DNA from: Lepidodermella squamata
Taxonomy: Eukaryota > Gastrotricha
NCBI GenBank assembly: GCA_047495785.1
Contig: JBLDXI010000015.1
Coordinates: 2,666,001 to 2,730,000 of the forward strand
Reading direction: 5' to 3'
Length of the DNA stretch: 64,000 bases
The notes below the pieces were generated by a model that ran no database searches, had not been told where the DNA came from, and worked only from the letters and a program-made list of their open reading frames with translations. Position 1 is the stretch's first letter, and each line of letters starts with the position of its first letter. Of the stretch, positions 35,601 through 45,702 are shown piece by piece. A program made the position numbers and the translations under genes.

Positions 35601-36397
35601 GTTATCGATGATGAATATACAAATCGTAAAAAAATTGAGCATGTAACCTCAATTTTTCTTCGAGGAATTGCCGCAATTTTTGAAGTGCGTGTCCCATAAA
35701 TTACTCACTCATGTTGCGTGTCCCATTTAATTTGCGCTACCATTTTCTGAATTTTTCAACTTTTTGCGAATTTTCAAAAAAGTGTATCAGTGTTTTTGCG
35801 AATTTTCATGAATTTTTTTGTTTTCGCTTTTTCTTTAATTTTTGATTATTTAATTTGGATTTTTAATTTCTCTAGGAGCAGCTCAAACAAGACGTTGTAG
35901 TGTTTTACCAAGAATTCAGCGAGCTATCATGGACGAAGGCTGATGCCTATCTGCTGATGAATGTTGAGCATTTGCTGCCCAAGATCGCCACTACAATGCA
36001 GGTGTACGCGAGTTATCTGATGCTGCGAAAGTCTTTCGATTCAATCAGATTCGTCTCTGAATGGTTGACGTATGCTCAAGATGAACGCATCATGAATGAT
36101 GAGCCGAGCAGGTTCAGGCCAGATCTGCCGACTTTCAATCCCGTGAATAACCGGCATGACCAAACTGTGTTGAGTTTGCTGTCGAAGAAATGGAACCTAA
36201 CGGATTGGCCGAGCCCTGAGTGGAATGATGTCGCGCGGTCGCAGAATGGCAGCGATGTCGATGGCATTACAGCTGTCAGCAGCTTCAATCCTTTGAACGT
36301 TGCTGAGCTGAAAAAACTTGGCCTTGTGATACCGACTCGTAAAATCATCAAAAAGGATATAACCGTGAACCTTGGCATTATTGAACTTCCTGTATAA
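29646..36397 (+). CDS. Type II membrane glycosyltransferase-like protein, two exons
   Basis: Exon 1 (29646-30248) and exon 2 (35876-36397) join in phase 0 (CTA CAG then GAG CAG) to 374 residues. A membrane anchor lies at about residues 17-37 (FILTVSVLCNLWALYAF). The luminal part contains YASHGRYVASA, the family-like GAGLWLWKPYVILKIM and a DxD-type motif LLYMDADKYL. Exon 2 continues with FSELSWTKADAYLL, VSEWLTYAQDERIM and RHDQTVLSLL, all typical of small predicted nucleotide-sugar transferases of this GT fold. It probably acts in the Golgi; donor and acceptor cannot be told. The 5627-bp intron is about 100 times the local norm and holds a complete transposon plus another inverted-repeat element, so exon joining may be affected. 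Confidence 0.8.
30401..31121. mobile_element. Inverted-repeat element in the glycosyltransferase intron
   Basis: About 57 bp at 30401-30458 (TTTCACCCAACCGTGCACTC onward, with two CGCCCA blocks) is repeated imperfectly in inverse at 31065-31121. The 606-bp interior has a minus-strand frame (30478-30741) with an AT-hook-like KHGRPPKNKL, possibly a leftover of a transposase-linked protein. No target duplication was identified. Confidence 0.55.
31167..31186 (+). repeat. Left TIR of the pogo-like transposon
   Basis: A 20-bp terminal inverted repeat abutting TA at 31165-31166. It pairs with 35562-35581 with two mismatches. Confidence 0.85.
31372..31452 (+). tRNA. tRNA-like sequence inside the pogo-like transposon
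   Basis: An A-box-like TGGTCGAGTGGTAG and a B box GGTTCGAGTCC are followed by a T8 pol III terminator. The spacing suits a class II (Ser/Leu-type) tRNA, but acceptor and anticodon stems do not pair convincingly. It is probably a tRNA-derived insert carried by the element. Confidence 0.4.
31805..34286 (-). CDS. pogo-like DDD transposase with AT-hook linker and C-terminal OTU cysteine protease
   Basis: Exons 34286-32389, 32334-32171 and 32103-31805 join in frame to 786 residues; the introns are 54 and 67 bp. Residues 10-55 form a Pipsqueak-type helix-turn-helix and about 60-135 a CENP-B-like DNA-binding domain. A DDE-superfamily core follows with D175 (NYDETN), D285 (IGDNLTSH) and D321 (CQPLDVAFFGPLK), a DD35D layout typical of pogo/Jerky transposases. 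A basic region and an AT-hook-like GRPSKKKPGPK (about 600-610) lead into an OTU domain. That domain has a Cys motif DGGCQFHAL (C635), WGD (703-705) and DHYYSV (H753). OTU enzymes cleave ubiquitin-type linkages; here protein processing or defence against host turnover is inference. Without splicing the protein would stop just after VNVPADG and lack the Cys site. The transposase fold is certain; the OTU join rests on canonical splice sites and motif order. Confidence 0.85.
34408..34782 (-). CDS. Small HIRAN-domain protein encoded in the transposon
   Basis: Two exons (34782-34639 and 34581-34408) with a 57-bp intron join in frame to 105 residues. Almost the whole protein is a HIRAN-like domain: LVGQHIADNAKCFPGD, EPSNVHDSNAIKVI, then LGHVKKNQTQLLYSLW and a final beta region. 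The EPxNxxDxNAIxV plus xGHVKK pattern is the family signature known from HLTF, where HIRAN binds 3' single-stranded DNA ends. A role in recognising transposition intermediates or repair ends is inference. It lies 121 bp upstream of the transposase on the same strand and inside the same inverted repeats. Alternative splicing to the transposase cannot be excluded. Confidence 0.8.
35562..35581 (-). repeat. Right TIR of the pogo-like transposon
   Basis: The inverse partner of 31167-31186, abutting TA at 35582-35583. Confidence 0.85.
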
Positions 36398-37175
36398 AAT
36401 GCATCACTTGAGTTTCTTAGTTTTGATACAGTTGAGCGCAATTGAATAAAACAGAATTTTAAACTCTGAATCTTACTTTTTTTCTGGCTATAATAGCTCC
36501 TTATTACAAAGCCTAATCTAAAAATGTAATAGGATCGAAAATGAACGACTCCCCAACAACTTAATTTTATAATCAAGTTCTGAGCTTGAAATTTTAGTCG
36601 CCCGGTAAAAATTACGGTATTAAATTAAAATCGACATTTTTGCGCCCATCTGCGTTTCAAATATTCAAGCAAAACACCCCAAAAGCAAAACGAATTGCGT
36701 GGCGGATGAAATACGCGCGCATTTTCGAAATGAGCAGTTTTCACTACTGTGAAATTTTGAAGTCCAATACATATCAGTGATGAACTGGAAAACTAAAGAA
36801 ATTCGCCGAAAATTCGGCCCCTTTCACTTGTAAACGGTCATTTGTAGTTTTCTTGTTGATAATGAGCAAAAGGTGATCTCAAAACAACACAGTTTTACTA
36901 TTTAGCCCTTCCTTATATTACGGCAAGCTTTGAAACGCGCCACGCGCTGTCATACACGCTATCGCGAAATTTTGGTGAAAAACAATTAACAGCGCGTTTA
37001 TCTTGATTCGGATATTATTGCTCGAAAATATTACTCTCATAACAAGTTGCATATCATCAAGGCGGATAGCAAGCGGGACCTCCGCCCTCGCCTCCGCCAT
37101 GATAATAACAGTAGCGCGCCACGCACCACCACAGCGGAAACAATTGGGACTAGTCTGAAAGAATACCATTTCCAT
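36290..37175. repeat. Left part of segmental duplication copy A
   Basis: The last codons and 3'UTR of the glycosyltransferase (36290-36490) match 52310-52500. A block at about 36930-37100 (ending CAAGGCGGATAGCAAGCGGGAC) matches 52865-53040. Together with the paired genes downstream this defines a duplicated segment of about 6 kb with a second copy starting near 52310. Confidence 0.75.
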
Positions 37176-37333
37176 TTAAAGTTGTTTACAAATATGACAT
37201 TATCAGTGAGATAAGATTTTCGAGGCCCGCTTTGTGCGCCCGCGGTAAAGCCGCCAGTAATAAGTATGTTAAACTACCTAACTTGTAAATCCTCAAACGG
37301 AAACCTCAGATCCTCAATCGGCCTTCAAACTAT

Positions 37334-37340
37334 TATAAAA
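37334..37340 (+). promoter_or_regulatory. TATA box upstream of membrane-protein gene A
   Basis: TATAAAA lies about 350 bp upstream of the start codon at 37691. It would imply a 5'UTR of about 320 nt, possibly with an intron. No experimental support can be seen. Confidence 0.3.
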
Positions 37341-37690
37341 GCCGACGCGTTTTCTCAAAACCCGACTTTCCAGCAGAGGTCTGTCCATTTGCCAGGAATA
37401 TCTCTTAGTTCCTAGTGTTAGCACGAGCAGTTATTCTTGCTTTTGTGACTTTTATTTGTTCAATTACAAATTTAAAAATTAATCTCTAATTTTAATTTGT
37501 TTAACAATTTTTCTCATATACTGAAATCATTGCGAAGAGAAGTACGTCTTTTCTCTATGGCTTTAATAAGTTGGTGTACAATTTGTTACTTGTTCCTAAT
37601 TAGCCATTAGTCATCAGCTAATGCTAGGCTGGTTAATTGCTGTATTCCGAATGGGAATCCGCCATCCTCTCTCTCTTTGACGGTAACCAC

Positions 37691-39162
37691 ATGGCGCTAC
37701 TGGCTGCCATTTTCTTCTTATTCGCTGTATACTCTTATTCGATTAATGAATCCTCATCTACCGAGACAGATAAGCCTCGAATACAATGCCGCAGCTACTC
37801 AGAAGATGCCCTCGTCCCTATGAATGACAGCTTTGCTGAATACCCGCAGATGTATGTGAATGCCACCAAAAATACCATCACCATCAGTTGCTCAACAGCG
37901 TGCTACGTATTATCATTTTCAGTTAAGGTTATTCCGTATTATACTTTTAATTATTTGCCAGAGAAACATTGCGATACGACATTCAGCAATGCCCCTTTTT
38001 TCTGCTAAAATCTCGGAAGGTTGCTTGGATGATTATCGATCTGGACCAAGTTATCAACTCATTAAGAGCGAAAACGAGACAAACATCTCCTGGTTGTGTT
38101 TCTGGGATTGCACTTCACAGAATTCTTACCCGCGCGACTTGGGTGCGAAGATACTTTTTGAAACCATTGATAATAAAACATTGCCCCGGACGCGCACCAA
38201 TTTTTATTGCCATTACGGGGAAGTTCGATTAGGCAATAGTTCACAGCTTGCAACTTATTGCTCGGTAAAATTTATAACAATATTTAAAACAAATTTTCGA
38301 AGAATTCCTTTCAGGCCACATATTTTCCAGTGAGTCGCCGAATTAAGTAAGTAATTTGATTTATGTGATTAATTTCGAATTTACCCAAAAATTTGAATAA
38401 TTTCGGTAACACAGATTTGATTACGCGGTTCAAGTCGGCTTGGAGGATGGTTTCGTATTCAGAGTTTCCCTATATTCTTCGAGTGGTTTCAATGAACTTC
38501 ATTATCAAGTCGACTGTGCGAAGGGCGACTACTGCGTGAATAAAGCCGATTTCAACGAACTTATAGCTCAGGAAACTCAGGATCCGATGGCAGTCAGCAA
38601 ATCTACGTCAAAACCCAGCTCACTAGCGACCTCCAGCAATTCTGTATCAACATCTAGCTCATTGGCCTACACCTTCATCTTCACCTTCACCACTACAGTA
38701 AGAACCAGAGCGTCGATATTTCCTACTCTCGCTGTAAACGAAACAATAAAGGGAAATTATGATAATTTCACTGAGGAAACGTCTAACTCTGACATTTGGC
38801 ATGCAATTTCATTCTTTATCGTGTTGGTAATAGTAATAATCTTGCTCGGTATCTGGTGCTGGCGGAAATACAAACAAAAACCTCCAAGTTCTGAAGACGC
38901 AGTTACTCAGAGCTTGCTCGAGAAAAATGATTCCGGTAGGTTGGTGCAGTCCTCACAGGTCCCGGTTCCAGGCCTGCGCCGAATCCCAGCTCAATCCCAT
39001 GTCGCGGAGGTCGTTGTCAACCCGTCCTCACAAGACCCGGTTCCAGGCCGAGACCTGCGCCGAATCCCAGCTCAATCCCATGTCGCGGAGGTCGTTGTCA
39101 ACCCGTCCTCACAGGACCCGGTTCCAGGCCGAGACATGCGCCGAGTAGCCTCATCGCCCTAG
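37691..39162 (+). CDS. Type I membrane protein with Cys-containing ectodomain (module A, first gene)
   Basis: Exons 37691-37906, 37962-38264, 38315-38346 and 38415-39162 join in frame to 432 residues. The signal peptide is MALLAAIFFLFAVYSYS. The ectodomain of about 200 residues has conserved Cys positions (CRSYSEDAL, SCSTACY, SEGCLDD, WLCFWDC, NFYCHYG, ATYCS, VDCAKGDYCV) and several N-glycosylation sites. A Ser/Thr-rich stalk, one membrane segment (about 320-342, IVLVIVIILLGIWCW) and a cytoplasmic tail follow. No known family is recognised. A paralogue with the same intron phases lies at 56650-57750, and a third begins at 62850. In both complete cases a Cys-loop channel-like gene follows in the same orientation, so an accessory or co-receptor role is an attractive inference. 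Confidence 0.75.
38950..39150 (+). repeat. 81-bp tandem repeat in the cytoplasmic tail
   Basis: About 2.5 in-frame copies of a 27-codon unit encode LRRIPAQSHVAEVVV and SSQDPVPGRD. The period is 81 bp (39025 to 39106), with a shorter first unit (38950). The paralogue at 57750 lacks it. Confidence 0.8.
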
Positions 39163-39179
39163 CCTGCAGATGTTCAACG

Positions 39180-39872
39180 CAGGTCGCCAGCAGAGCTAAA
39201 TCGACGGCGAAGTCAAGGTCGTGAAGTTGATGACGTGAACAACATCCCATCATTTTGCCGCTCGGTGACAGCACGCATCACGAACTCAATCGTAACGCAG
39301 AATAGAATCTTTGAAAGGATGCAGCCCTGCCTGATATCGGAGTTTACCGCAAAGTTCAATCACTCTCTCAAGATCTCTCAAGATGACTCGACACAACACA
39401 ACAAGATGACTCGAGTCGAAGCTTTTAGGCGCTTGACCTCGAAACCTAGGATATATCCTCGATTAACGCCCGAGATTTGTCGGAGATCCAAGGCTAGTTC
39501 TTCCTCCAATCCAGGATACCCTGCAGATTCACTGACGACTCCCTTGAATAGACGCCAAGAAACCTTCGAACCTTCAAAACCTTCAGCCGTGTTGAGTCCG
39601 GGGATCGCCAGTACGCCAGTCACACTTCGCGAGAACTTTGGCCTTACTTCAGGATCCCTCAGCTTGTCAACGGCGATTTTTCGTGCGCAGGGCTTGCCCT
39701 TCGGTGGCGCTAGTTTCAGGCGTACAGAGCCCACAACTAGCATGTGGTCATTGCCTATGTTGGCCCCGCGATGGACGTAAGCATCCTGAAGAGCACTTCG
39801 CCAGCGGCGGTAGACCGTGATGTGGTCGATCTGGTTAGCGTCCTCTTGTCGTGAGCTGGTGAATCTCATCAT
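39180..39872 (-). pseudogene. Internally deleted LINE retrotransposon fragment
   Basis: The minus strand at 39872-39378 reads the C-terminal part of a LINE endonuclease (NQIDHITVYRRWRSALQDAY, then GANIGNDHMLVVGSVRLKL). At about 39370-39230 a reverse-transcriptase segment appears (DIRQGCILSKILFCVTIEFVM). The fingers region normally between them is mostly gone and the frames are interrupted. The motifs are typical of RTE/Jockey/CR1-like LINEs. It sits between the two genes of module A and is absent from module B. Confidence 0.8.
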
Positions 39873-40291
39873 GCGAGACAGCGAAACAGCGAGCCACGAG
39901 CCACCGATTACCTGTTCGTCGGTTGCGAATTTATGACGATTCCGAAATTAGCTCTTAGATATTCTATCACGTAACCAACATTTTTTTAGAACTTGTAAGT
40001 CCAATTGTACCCCCTGCGTGCTTGCATCGGACGGAACTACGATGAGCTGTGTTGAAACTCGGTTCAGATGAAAATAAGAACAAAACCCGTTCGTTGATTA
40101 TTTCAAACTTGTTACTAATTTTATATTCGTTGCAAAAGCTCTGCAATCCACGGGGCGGTTTGCTCTTTCTCTTTAGTTTAATTTGTTTCTGATTCCTCAT
40201 AGATCCAAAAAATTAATACACTATTTTGATATTACGTTTAAAAATAAGAATGCGAGGCCTAAAGCAATTTTTTAATTCTGTAGAATTTTAA
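39873..40291. other. Intergenic interval upstream of channel gene A
   Basis: No gene is supported. AT-rich sequence. Confidence 0.35.
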
Positions 40292-42163
40292 ATGCGTGAA
40301 TTACCAATGTTCCGATTTTCAATGCTCATTCTACAAATTACAGCCGCTTCCACAGCTCATCTTGATTATGGCACTGCAAAATTGAATCTAATCAACGAGC
40401 TATTGAATACATATCCTGGTGCTAATTCATCCCACCCGGGTCTTGTCGCTCCTGTCAATTTCTTTGATGGCTTTAAGGAATATGTTTCACGTTCTGGAAA
40501 ACTTTTCGAGTTTATAGCGTCGACTCAGGTTGCGCTAAACTTCACAATCCGTCGCTTTCACGAGGTCGGTGATTTGAACGGTGAGTTGACTGTCATCGCT
40601 CTTGTAGAAGCCCGCTGGCGCGATCCGAAACTCGGTGGTCCGTTGTGGGAACGATGGGGAATAGAGAGCACAATCATGCTTCCTGCTTACAAAATTTGGA
40701 TGCCACGCCTTGCTTTGGACGGCCATAGCGACTTCGCCTTCAGCAGGCCCAATGCTCGACTTGGAGACCTCGATTCAGTGGAAGTAACACCGGATGGCTG
40801 GGTTTACTGGGCCTACGAAGGTCCAGTGAATACCAAATGCAGCTATACTTTCGAAGGCTTCCCGCACGACAAATACGTTAGTTTTTCGATGTTAAAATAT
40901 TTACCTTATCATTTTTTCCTCCAGGATTGTAAATTTCTCTTCAAACCAGTCTATGACGCTGATAGGATATTATTTCGTCCAGACAGCAGTGGGACCGTGA
41001 AGTTCACTGGCCTTCCAAATAATTGGAAAGATTTGCGAAAGCAGTACAGTCAGCCTGACTGCTGCAAAACAGACGTGCATTTCCCCAAGCGTTTTGGCGC
41101 TGTCGAGTTCGGCTTTACGCTGTATCGTAATCCGACATGGTTCAACTGGCACTTCAAGTACCCGATCACTTGCTTACTTCTTTCGCTGCTGGCAATAAGC
41201 ATAATTCCACTTTGGAACGCCAACGTTGCCTTAGCAGTTATCGCCTTGCGTGTAACTGTGTATTTAGGCTTCTTTTTTATCTACTCACTCTCAGCAGATG
41301 CTTTGCCGAAAGCTGAGACTGAAATTAGCATTTTTTACGATCTTGCTGTGACTGTTGTTTTCCTCGCGATGACATGTGACATCTTGATATGCGCTCTCTT
41401 CAAACAAGAACACAACCTCCCTGATGATTTGAAACTGTGTGGTGATGTAGAACAGCAATGCGGAAACCCCGCGGAATGTAATAAACGCCGTATGATCCGG
41501 AATGTCATAAGGTATCCGGCCGTACGTGCGTCCCGCGCTGTTATCGTCAGCTTTTTTATTGGTACAATCGCCACTGCCTATTTTAGCCCTGAAAGAATGA
41601 AGTTGTTCATGATACTGGAATATTTTGCATTCTTTTTTTCTGTGATACCTTCCTTGTTTTTTGTTGTTTCGACTATTATCAAGGGCGCCGACGCCGAGTC
41701 AATCCTTAAAATTGCACACCTGAAAAGGGCTCGCGTCGATCTGGCAATTTATGCCATATTGTTCTTGAAATTCTTCTTCCTCTTCGCCCTTCCTTTATTC
41801 CCTGAAATTTCGCAAACTTTTGGCAAGCTGTATGCGAGTTTTTTATCACTGTACACGGAAAGGATGGTAATTATTTTTTCTTCGGTTATTGTCTTGATTT
41901 TTCTGATGTTCAGCTTAAGGTTGCCATTTATCGGACCTATCTTGAGATCATGCATTAAATTCAAATGCTGCGAAAACTGTAAAGAGAAAGCGTGGTACAA
42001 GATGGTCAAACATAAACCTATTCTATTGAGGATTGATAATTCCTCAGCTTCAGGTACAAAAGAAGTAGTAGCCTCCAACCCCGCCTCGATCCAAGGGGAG
42101 CCTAAACACGACCCAAGTCGACTCAAGCCATCCAGTGACTCGGTCCTGAACTTCAATCCGTAA
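40292..42163 (+). CDS. Divergent Cys-loop ligand-gated channel-like protein with extra membrane segments (module A, second gene)
   Basis: One 48-bp intron (40877-40924) is removed inside the Cys-loop, restoring CSYTFEGFPHDKYDC, a canonical loop of 13 residues between two Cys. The product is 607 residues. It has a signal peptide, an extracellular domain with WRDPKLGG, IWMPRLAL and DGWVYWAYEG, pre-M1 TWFNWHFKYPI, M1 (ITCLLLSLLAISII), M2 (ALAVIALRVTVYLGFFFIY), an M2-M3 linker SADALPKAETEI and M3 (LAVTVVFLAMTCDILI). After M3, where the family has one M4, four hydrophobic segments are visible (VIVSFFIGTIATAYF, LFMILEYFAFFFSVI, LAIYAILFLKFFFLFAL, VIIFSSVIVLIFLMF). The ligand is unknown. A possible second intron near 40455-40525 was considered but gave no in-frame join. 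A paralogue lies at 58223. Confidence 0.8.
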   Translation: MRELPMFRFSMLILQITAASTAHLDYGTAKLNLINELLNTYPGANSSHPGLVAPVNFFDGFKEYVSRSGKLFEFIASTQVALNFTIRRFHEVGDLNGELTVIALVEARWRDPKLGGPLWERWGIESTIMLPAYKIWMPRLALDGHSDFAFSRPNARLGDLDSVEVTPDGWVYWAYEGPVNTKCSYTFEGFPHDKYVSFSMLKYLPYHFFLQDCKFLFKPVYDADRILFRPDSSGTVKFTGLPNNWKDLRKQYSQPDCCKTDVHFPKRFGAVEFGFTLYRNPTWFNWHFKYPITCLLLSLLAISIIPLWNANVALAVIALRVTVYLGFFFIYSLSADALPKAETEISIFYDLAVTVVFLAMTCDILICALFKQEHNLPDDLKLCGDVEQQCGNPAECNKRRMIRNVIRYPAVRASRAVIVSFFIGTIATAYFSPERMKLFMILEYFAFFFSVIPSLFFVVSTIIKGADAESILKIAHLKRARVDLAIYAILFLKFFFLFALPLFPEISQTFGKLYASFLSLYTERMVIIFSSVIVLIFLMFSLRLPFIGPILRSCIKFKCCENCKEKAWYKMVKHKPILLRIDNSSASGTKEVVASNPASIQGEPKHDPSRLKPSSDSVLNFNP

Positions 42164-43186
42164 AAAAACACGATATCGATGACATATCGTCGACATATCG
42201 CGGCGGTACTTCTGCTCCCTATGGTCCATGAATAACTCGGAATTAAGTTCGTTTATGTCAGTTTCATGGTAACTAGCAATAGCAGGGGCCGGCCGGCCAT
42301 CCTAAGTATAGAACAACCATAAAGAAATCAGATAACTTTCTAACTGTAAATTTATCTGCTCTTGGAGGGAAACGTGTAGTGCCTGAATTTTAATTATCAA
42401 TTTTATGTTATTTAATTTTTATAATTCCCAGAGTTTGTGAGGTAGGTAGGAGGCTAATAGGGAGCTATCAGCCAACCGGTGCCCAGCGCATCCGATTATG
42501 CGCAGCACCAAAATTAGGGTTTGATTATCTTATCACAACTCAGGAATTATGGATAGATTCGGAGAGTTCAACTCATTATACGGTCGCTCATGCTTTTAAA
42601 TTTTTGATGATTTCTTTAATAATTATTAAACTTGAAAATAAAAAAACCTAGCGCTCAATCGCAGTTATCTAATAATTAAAACCATGAGCGACTTTATTTT
42701 GACGCCCTTGGCTCCTGTTGTGTGCGCGCGCGTGTGTGTGTGCGAGAGTATTCCGTATTGTGCGCGAAACACAAAATCGAAATTGTTAACGAAATTAACC
42801 CCCGCGCGCTGATGTCAAAGGGTTACATTAAAGTTTCATGGCGGTTTTCATACCAAAACAAACTATAGACAATTCTCTTTCAAATGAATATGGGTTTCTC
42901 GCGTGAAAAAATCAAAATAAATAAGTTTTACGCGCACAACAAATTTTTAGTTGTACGCGCGCGCGCGTTACGCAACTTGGTGTGCTTCCGGTACTGCTTC
43001 CGGAAAAAGTGTTTTTTTGCTTAAAAGTCTACCCCAACCGAAGCCATTGAATGAGCTTTTATTTTTCTGATAGCTACAATTTTAATATCTATCTAACCAT
43101 CTTTTTATTTTTCCGTTATCCCTCAGCGTTATGAAATAATCCGTACAAACCTCCTTTCCCGAAAACCTTCTCTCTTTAGTATTATA

Positions 43187-43212
43187 GATAGATAGATAGA
43201 TAGATAGATAGG
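43187..43212 (+). repeat. TAGA microsatellite
   Basis: About six TAGA units in a row, ending in TAGG variants. Confidence 0.85.
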
Positions 43213-43755
43213 TAGGTGGCAAGTGTACAGATGTATTTGTTTATGCCTCTTCATTCACTTGAAAAACATGTCACCCATCACCTTGAAACTGACTTAAACC
43301 ATAAGCGAAGTTAAGGTAAGCTAACACGAGCTTCAATCAGTGCTTTTCAACGACGCTAACGATATCACCCTTTTTGGAACCATTGAGAAATGCCCATTTA
43401 TACACAGCTATGTACTGATTACTGATCCCTCCTCATCAATCATTGTAAATATTGTCATTCATTTTTCGGCTTAATAAACCAATCAAGGAATTCAGACAAT
43501 CTTGTAATTAACCATGCAAATTTGTCCGGTGACAACCCGTTCCAAGCGGCACCACACCGACCACCCGGACTGAATTTCGGGCTGAAATTCGTCACTATTC
43601 AATATTCGCAATATATATAGTAATCATGAATGAAAAATGGAAATAAAAAAGTTTCGGAAAAATCAGTAACGTGTCAATAGATGTGTAGGATAAAAGGCAT
43701 TTGACCGTTAGCAAGTGAAAATTGGGTATGGCGTTTCTTCTGTATTTTTCAGCTA

Positions 43756-44126
43756 CCGTACTGCCCGGAACAAAAACCATGACATTTGTTTTTTTCAAAC
43801 GCTGATGAACCCCTGACATTTAAAAGGGACTGACATTTATTTCGGGCCTGACTTTTATTTATTCGAACCAACTAGTAACTTGCCTGGGTACCAAAATGAC
43901 ATATAGTTTCCTGAGATTTTACGTATTTTGACCCAAAAATTGGTCCCTGACGTTTCTATAAGCCAAGAGTAGAAATTATCTCCATTCAGAATGGAGAATA
44001 AGCTATAATGACCTCATTAGTGATAAATGATTGACCTGACATTTATTTCGGGCCTGACTTTATTATTTCGAACGACCTCAACCTCTGACATTTATTTGAG
44101 GCTGGCTTTTTTTTCGGGCAGTACGG
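43756..44126. mobile_element. 371-bp element with TA target site and CCGTA-type TIRs
   Basis: Ends CCGTACTGCCCG are present at both sides in inverse and flanked by TA. The subterminal motif TGACATTTATTTCGGGCCTG is repeated in direct orientation within the body (near 43830 and 44038). No coding capacity. Confidence 0.75.
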
Positions 44127-45492
44127 TAATCGCGCAAATTGCCGTGAGAAGGCCGATTCTTGAATTGTTCAAAGAGAATTTTACATTTCACTGGAAAAGA
44201 GGAATTTTATTGTCGACGACAAAAATTATGAAAAAATAGGCTAATCAGCGACGAAATATTGATCGAAATACATAGTCAGTTTTATCAAGTTTAGAGCAAT
44301 CGCCAAACATCAGGCTGATCATTAATCCACAAAGTTGAGTGTAAACGACAAATGGTACATTTTTAAGAAATTTTCGGGAAATATTCGTCCTGGCATTTTT
44401 TTGGGTTTCGGCATTTTCTCATACTCATACTCATACTTTATTGCGCAATTCGCCTTTCGACATTCAGCACTTCGATCACATGTCATCACATACAGGAGGC
44501 CTAAGAGTCATCTATACATGAGCCGATTATTGCTGATCGATCCATGGTCCCCAGCAGCGAGGAAAGTAGGCCGACCAACCTGCCAGGGACGCGGTTTATC
44601 TGTAAAAAAAATTGCCGCTCGCTCGCTGTGCTCGCTCGCGAACACCTGTTCTATTATCAATGACCGACAACGCTATTTTGCAGCTTTCACTTTTTCCCAC
44701 AGTTTTTTGCCCCCGATTTGCCTTAAATAGTCATTAAATTGAAGAATTCGAATTTTAATTTCAACTTTGCGAGCGAAGCGATTTTGCGAGCGAGCGAGCT
44801 TTAGTTGAAGCTATTTTTAGAGATTTTGCAGAGGGAATAGCCAGAAAATGCTCAAAATCTCGTACAATTTCAAAAATAAAAACAAAATCGACCTTCAAAT
44901 TTGTTAATTCACCTATAAAAAACTTGAATTTTATCACCTTTCGATGAATAAAAGTTGGTAACGTTGGCTACGTATGAAGTTTTCAATTCAATATTTATGT
45001 TCTACTCGAAAGTCGAGCGCAAATTTCAAGTTAGCAGGCGCTGTGATTATAGCGAGCGAAGCGAGCTTAGAAAGACATTTTGCGGTAAGTAAGGCTGAAA
45101 ATAGCCCTTGCTACACTCATTTTGCGATTCAACTACGCCCTGCCAGCCAACCTACCGGGGATTTCAGCGTCCCTGGCGGGGACACCTTGACCCTCAAACC
45201 TACCAGGTACGCGTCCCTGGTACTACCCTCATCGTCCCTGGCGTCCCTGGTGCTACTTTCCTCGCTGGTCCCCAGGCTTTCGCACGGAGTAGCCATCTCT
45301 TGATTGCCGGTGAATGGAGTCCTACACCGGTAGGAAGAGAGCCGGAATCTCGGAGGAACTGCTTAGGCGGGAATTACCAGCAGCTTTCCCAATCGAGGAT
45401 TGGATCCTTGGCTCCAGTTGGCCGCATGACTCTTCATGGCAGCTTGATTTACGGTCCCAGAACCGCAGAAGAAAGCAGACGTTGTGCGGAGA

Positions 45493-45497
45493 CGCAT
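45493..45497. repeat. Target site duplication of the gypsy element, left
   Basis: CGCAT, repeated exactly at 51487-51491. Confidence 0.85.
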
Positions 45498-45689
45498 TGT
45501 AATGTCGCCGCCAAATATTAGATGCAATTTATTACTGCTTATAATAATACTGTTTTATAATGCCGATTATTATTACCGGCGGGTCACGAGCCATGTGCTC
45601 CCGGATAGATGTCGTTTAGGATAAAGGAAAAAGGGGCAGAATAAAGATTTCGGTTTTCAAACAAACTTTGTTTTGGCGAGTACTTTACA
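45498..45689 (+). repeat. 5' LTR (192 bp)
   Basis: Begins TGTAATGTCGCCG and ends GGCGAGTACTTTACA. It contains an AATAAA signal near its 3' part. Confidence 0.95.
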
Positions 45690-45690
45690 T

Positions 45691-45702
45691 TGGTGACAGC
45701 GT
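45691..45702 (+). promoter_or_regulatory. Primer binding site of the gypsy element
   Basis: TGGTGACAGCG starts one base after the LTR and begins with the TGG complementary to a tRNA 3' CCA end. The donor tRNA was not determined. Confidence 0.6.

Larger units (their letters stand above)
42164..45492. other. Gene-poor interval
   Basis: It contains the element at 43756-44126, a TAGA microsatellite at about 43187-43212, a GT/GC-rich run near 42720-42745 and a GTCCCTGG-rich patch at about 45170-45285. No gene is supported. Confidence 0.4.

Noticed and set aside
37637-37690. Upstream start for membrane-protein gene A at 37637
   Set aside because: It is TTG, not ATG, and would place a non-hydrophobic leader before a clear signal peptide at 37691.
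40455-40525. Second intron in channel gene A
   Set aside because: GT and AG candidates exist, but removing them gave a stop or a frame change; the unspliced reading was kept.
42700-42760. GT/GC-rich run as a regulatory element
   Set aside because: It is a simple dinucleotide-type repeat with no further signal.
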